Shown: positions 6,341 to 8,148 of the stretch, in pieces
Layout: each line of letters begins with the position of its first letter
Numbering within the stretch: position 1 is the first letter of the stretch
NCBI GenBank assembly: GCA_022842065.1
Contig: JALHQH010000103.1
Location: 1-8,148 of the forward strand
Direction of reading: 5' to 3'
Length of the DNA: 8,148 nucleotides
DNA from: Caldilineaceae bacterium
Lineage (GTDB): Bacteria; Chloroflexota; Anaerolineae; Caldilineales; Caldilineaceae
Translations under genes and position numbers: made by a program
The notes under the pieces: generated by a model
The model's database searches: none
What the model was told of the DNA's origin: nothing
The model's input: only the letters and a program-made list of their open reading frames with translations

Positions 6341-6397
6341 AGTCACGCCATCAACCACAAACCCAATCAAGACGAACAACAGAGCAAGGAATAATTG

Positions 6398-7357
6398 ATG
6401 ACAACGCGACATCTTGTAGATCCAGAGATCGCCCCCATGCTGGAACTGTTCCCAGCGCTGGTGCTGACGGACGAGAGTTTACCGCTGGTGCGCGCCGGCT
6501 TGGCGGATATGCTGGCACAGATGGCCGGCGACGTGCCCACCTTCCCCGCAATCGAGGTGACAGAACGCTGGTTGACCGGCCCTCCAGGTACGCCTGATGT
6601 GCGGGTACTGGTCTATCTACCACAAAATGCGCCCCAACCGTGCCCCGCGTTGCTCTGGATTCACGGTGGTGGTTATGTGATCGGCAGTGCCGACGGCGAT
6701 GACTTGAAGGTGAAAACACTGGTTGCCGAGGTGGGCTGTGTGGCAGTTTCGGTAGATTATCGGCTAGCCCCAGAGACGGTACACCCTGGTTCAGTCGAAG
6801 ATTGTTATACAGCATTACAATGGCTACACGCCAATGCAAGTGACCTGGGGGTCGATCGCAGCCGGATCGCGATTGGTGGCGAAAGTGCCGGCGGTGGGCT
6901 GGCTGCGGGCTTGGGGTTGCTTACCCGCGACCGTGGGGAGATCGATCTGGTCTACCAACTGTTGATCTACCCGATGCTTGATGACCGCACCGTCACCACC
7001 AGCGACCCACACCCGTATACTGGTGAATACGTCTGGACAACGGCGGCCAATCAGTTTGGCTGGCGTGCGCTCTTGGGACAAGCGCCAGGCGGGGCCGGGG
7101 TTTCACCCTATGCGGTGGCGGCACGGGCGACCGAGTTGGCGGGGTTGCCGCCCACCTATCTCAGTGTTGGGACATTGGATCTCTTCTTGGAAGAAAATAT
7201 GGAGTATGCGCGGCGGCTGATCCGGGCGGGTGTACCGACCGAGTTACATGTTTATCCAGGCGCCTTCCACGGCTTTCCGATGATGGCCAACGCGCGCGTC
7301 GCGCAAGCTTACACGCGTGACATGCTGAATGGCCTGCGCCGCGCGCTACACGGCTAG
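6398..7357 (+). CDS. Alpha/beta-hydrolase, HSL family (family IV) esterase
   Basis: A 319-residue cytoplasmic carboxylic-ester hydrolase of the hormone-sensitive-lipase group. The oxyanion-hole motif HGGGY is at 89-93, and YRLAPE at 121-126 is typical of the family. The nucleophile elbow GESAGG (161-166) puts the catalytic Ser at 163. The acid is D261 in VGTLDLFLEE, and the His is H291 in PGAFHGF. All triad members are present and the length is normal. The ATG at 6398 has AAGGA (6386-6390) seven bases upstream; a TTG three bases earlier is less likely. It stands alone on the plus strand, divergent from the PPOX gene, behind a leader with two strong hairpins. The natural substrate is unknown; such enzymes usually act on short-chain acyl esters. 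Confidence 0.92.
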   Translation: MTTRHLVDPEIAPMLELFPALVLTDESLPLVRAGLADMLAQMAGDVPTFPAIEVTERWLTGPPGTPDVRVLVYLPQNAPQPCPALLWIHGGGYVIGSADGDDLKVKTLVAEVGCVAVSVDYRLAPETVHPGSVEDCYTALQWLHANASDLGVDRSRIAIGGESAGGGLAAGLGLLTRDRGEIDLVYQLLIYPMLDDRTVTTSDPHPYTGEYVWTTAANQFGWRALLGQAPGGAGVSPYAVAARATELAGLPPTYLSVGTLDLFLEENMEYARRLIRAGVPTELHVYPGAFHGFPMMANARVAQAYTRDMLNGLRRALHG

Positions 7358-7404
7358 TACACAACGGTGTAAATAAGCCTAGCGTACTGTTATTCTAGAC
7401 CCCA

Positions 7405-7428
7405 AGGGCACCCCCAACTTTTTGCCCT
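7405..7428 (+). other. Weak stem-loop downstream of the hydrolase
   Basis: AGGGCA (7405-7410) pairs with TGCCCT (7423-7428) across a 12-base loop, about 48 bases after the hydrolase stop. There is no T run after it. A smaller TACAC-AACG-GTGTA hairpin lies right at the stop (7358-7371). Neither is a clear terminator. The rest of 7358-7478 shows nothing else. Confidence 0.25.
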
Positions 7429-7478
7429 GAAGAATCTCCAAGTTAACGATCGGTTTATTTAGGCCGCGCGATACCAGT

Positions 7479-7615
7479 ACAATTTCCGTCACACTGCCTT
7501 ATAGAGAAAACATGTAGAGTTGGCACAATTGTGTACTGCGCATCCCCTGATGCGCAGTACACAATTGTGCCATGTTTCTCTGTTTTCTCTATTAGGGCAG
7601 TGTGACGGAAATTGT
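7479..7615. mobile_element. MITE-like 137-bp palindromic element
   Basis: Perfect 20-bp terminal inverted repeats (7479-7498 and 7596-7615; outer ends ACAATTTCCG and CGGAAATTGT) flank an almost fully self-complementary interior. The flanking inner segments match as TAGAGAAAAC on both arms with a few differences. The centre is a perfect 23-bp stem (7522-7544 with 7549-7571) closed by CCCT. It encodes no protein. Size, long terminal repeats and lack of coding capacity fit a miniature inverted-repeat transposable element moved by a transposase elsewhere. I see no exact target-site duplication: TA flanks the left end (7478-7479) but TC the right. As RNA it would fold into one very long hairpin. 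Confidence 0.75.
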
Positions 7616-7707
7616 CATTCTGCACCCAGTGGGTACCCGGCAGCTTTTGGCCCTATCGACCGGGTATGACCGACTGAACGGGAACGGGCACAAGCGATGA
7701 CCCCTTC

Positions 7708-7739
7708 GCGCTGCGCCGCCCGCCGGTCACGCGCAGCGC
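7708..7739. repeat. Nine-base inverted repeat (REP-like hairpin)
   Basis: GCGCTGCGC (7708-7716) and GCGCAGCGC (7731-7739) are exact reverse complements separated by 14 bases. There is no T tract on either side and no adjacent gene. It could be a REP-like element or part of a structured RNA. Confidence 0.45.
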
Positions 7740-7838
7740 TGGAACGACCGTTTCACGGCCGCGCAATGTACCAATTGTCCCCGCGCCAGCGGCTGGCATA
7801 GGACCGCGGTACAGCCGCGAGCAACGCTTACTCCAGCA

Positions 7839-7882
7839 GCACCCCTTTTGCACCCTTTTTTGCACAAACCGCACCCCTTTGC
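7839..7882. repeat. Short direct repeats of GCACCCCTTTTG type
   Basis: Three related words follow one another: GCACCCCTTTTG (7839-7850), GCACCCTTTTTTG (7850-7862) and GCACCCCTTTGC (7871-7882), with GCACAAACC between the last two. They look like a small degenerate tandem repeat; function unknown. Confidence 0.4.
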
Positions 7883-7925
7883 GGTCAATTTCCCGCCAAC
7901 CGGCATGGGTTGCCGAACCCTGTGC

Positions 7926-7951
7926 AAAAAAATGGCCGCCATCAGGCGACC
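7926..7951 (-). terminator. Minus-strand rho-independent terminator
   Basis: On the minus strand, GGTCGCC (7951-7945) pairs over all seven positions, one of them T-G, with GGCGGCC (7940-7934) across a TGAT loop. A and seven Ts (7933-7926) follow. This is a standard intrinsic terminator. No minus-strand protein gene is visible to its right within the window, so it must end a transcript that includes the repeat pair at 7971-8083 or one starting beyond the right edge. Confidence 0.72.
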
Positions 7952-7970
7952 AGTCAACCAAACCCTATTG

Positions 7971-8083
7971 ATGAAACACTCCCTCGACTGGGTTGATGTT
8001 TTTTCGGACCGTGGATTGCGAGCGATGTCCATCGCTAGTTATACCTGTTTCAATCCCTCGACTGAGAGTGTTTCATAAATATC
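7971..8083 (-). repeat. CRISPR-like repeat pair, possible one-spacer remnant array
   Basis: Two copies of a TCCCTCGACTG core (7980-7990 and 8054-8064) lie exactly 74 bases apart, close to one repeat plus one spacer of about 37 each. In the plus sense the right copy reads GTTTCAATCCCTCGACTG; on the minus strand it ends GAGGGATTGAAAC, the kind of 3' end seen in many CRISPR repeats. The left copy matches 14 of 15 bases over the core (CAxTCCCTCGACTGxG) but diverges at what would be its 3' end, as terminal repeats often do. The presumed transcript direction (minus) leads to the terminator at 7926-7951, and the AT-rich sequence to the right could be a leader. Against this: only two copies, no cas genes in view, and an alternative 11-bp inverted repeat (ATGAAACACTC 7971-7981 / GAGTGTTTCAT 8066-8076). 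The intervening DNA has a GCGATG-TC-CATCGC hairpin. Confidence 0.33.
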
Positions 8084-8148
8084 ATTAAATAGAAAAGTAG
8101 ACAGGTGGCCCTGGTTGTGAGAAGATAAGTTTGCGAAAATAACCAAAC
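8084..8148. other. AT-rich right edge, nothing coding seen
   Basis: An AT-rich tail with no reading frame or clear promoter. If the repeats at 7971-8083 are CRISPR-derived and read on the minus strand, this is where a leader would lie. Confidence 0.25.

Larger units (their letters stand above)
7616..7925. other. Gene-free, palindrome-rich stretch
   Basis: No convincing gene: open frames on the minus strand give compositionally odd, Arg/Gly/Cys-rich products unlike any family I know. The DNA is rich in dyads: TACCCGG/CCGGGTA at 7634-7640 and 7660-7666; a 9-bp stem at 7708-7739; CCGCA/TGCGG at 7869-7884; and GGGTT/AACCC at 7907-7920. This suggests non-coding structured or decayed repeat DNA. 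Confidence 0.4.

Noticed and set aside
6351..6839. Minus-strand open frame of 162 codons opposite the hydrolase
   Set aside because: The Arg/Pro/Ser-rich product is typical of the antisense of a GC-rich gene, and the hydrolase on the plus strand has a full catalytic triad.
7479..7615. The MITE hairpin as an ordinary terminator for the hydrolase
   Set aside because: It has no T tract after the stem, is far longer than a terminator, and has terminal inverted repeats typical of a mobile element.
7653..8032. Two overlapping minus-strand open frames of about 100 codons
   Set aside because: No recognisable motifs, no convincing ribosome site, and they run through the terminator at 7926-7951 and low-complexity repeats.

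Overview
The window reads as a bacterial chromosome segment, most likely from the Chloroflexota. Supporting this are a GerW/YtfJ-type protein outside any visible sporulation locus, a probable F420-dependent PPOX enzyme, a type II NADH dehydrogenase, protein wording familiar from that phylum, and CRISPR-like repeats ending in a GGGATTGAAAC-type motif. The assignment is inferred from gene content, not from a marker gene. Hand-counted lines suggest lower GC on the left (about 45-53% near 240-960) than on the right (58-77% near 5200-7140), so the left end may have a separate history.

Layout. Positions 1-32 hold the first ten codons of a minus-strand gene cut by the window edge, possibly an IS630-type transposase. 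It has a strong ribosome site, and a sigma-70-like promoter lying across the stop codon of the next gene. Positions 110-1579 (minus) encode a multi-pass membrane HD-GYP c-di-GMP phosphodiesterase. A gene-free stretch of about 460 bases follows, containing a clear rho-independent terminator that serves the minus-strand type II NADH dehydrogenase at 2038-3405. That gene has a CRP/FNR-like palindrome and a long hairpin in its upstream region. Next comes a minus-strand pair: a 107-aa C-terminally anchored membrane protein (4176-4499), then a GerW/YtfJ-like protein with its own transmembrane helix (3642-4103). Upstream of the pair is a palindrome flanked by direct repeats. A second minus-strand pair follows: a PPOX-family, probably F420-dependent, oxidoreductase (5736-6107), then an aminoglycoside/homoserine-kinase-type phosphotransferase (4656-5678).

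The only clear plus-strand gene is an HSL-family (family IV) alpha/beta-hydrolase at 6398-7357. The 290-base divergent region before it holds two strong RNA hairpins. The second is a terminator with six Ts that ends about 57 bases before the hydrolase start and carries a T-box-like UGGU motif, so leader attenuation is plausible.

The last 800 bases contain no recognisable gene. They hold a 137-bp MITE-like palindrome (7479-7615), a palindrome-rich stretch, a minus-strand terminator (7926-7951), and two related CRISPR-like repeats 74 bases apart (7971-8083).

The genes do not form one pathway. The themes are second-messenger turnover, respiration, a small membrane-linked GerW module and redox or modifying enzymes, with mobile or repeat DNA at both edges. 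The best candidates for something undescribed are the GerW plus tail-anchored pair, the hydrolase leader, and the repeat-plus-terminator unit at the right edge.
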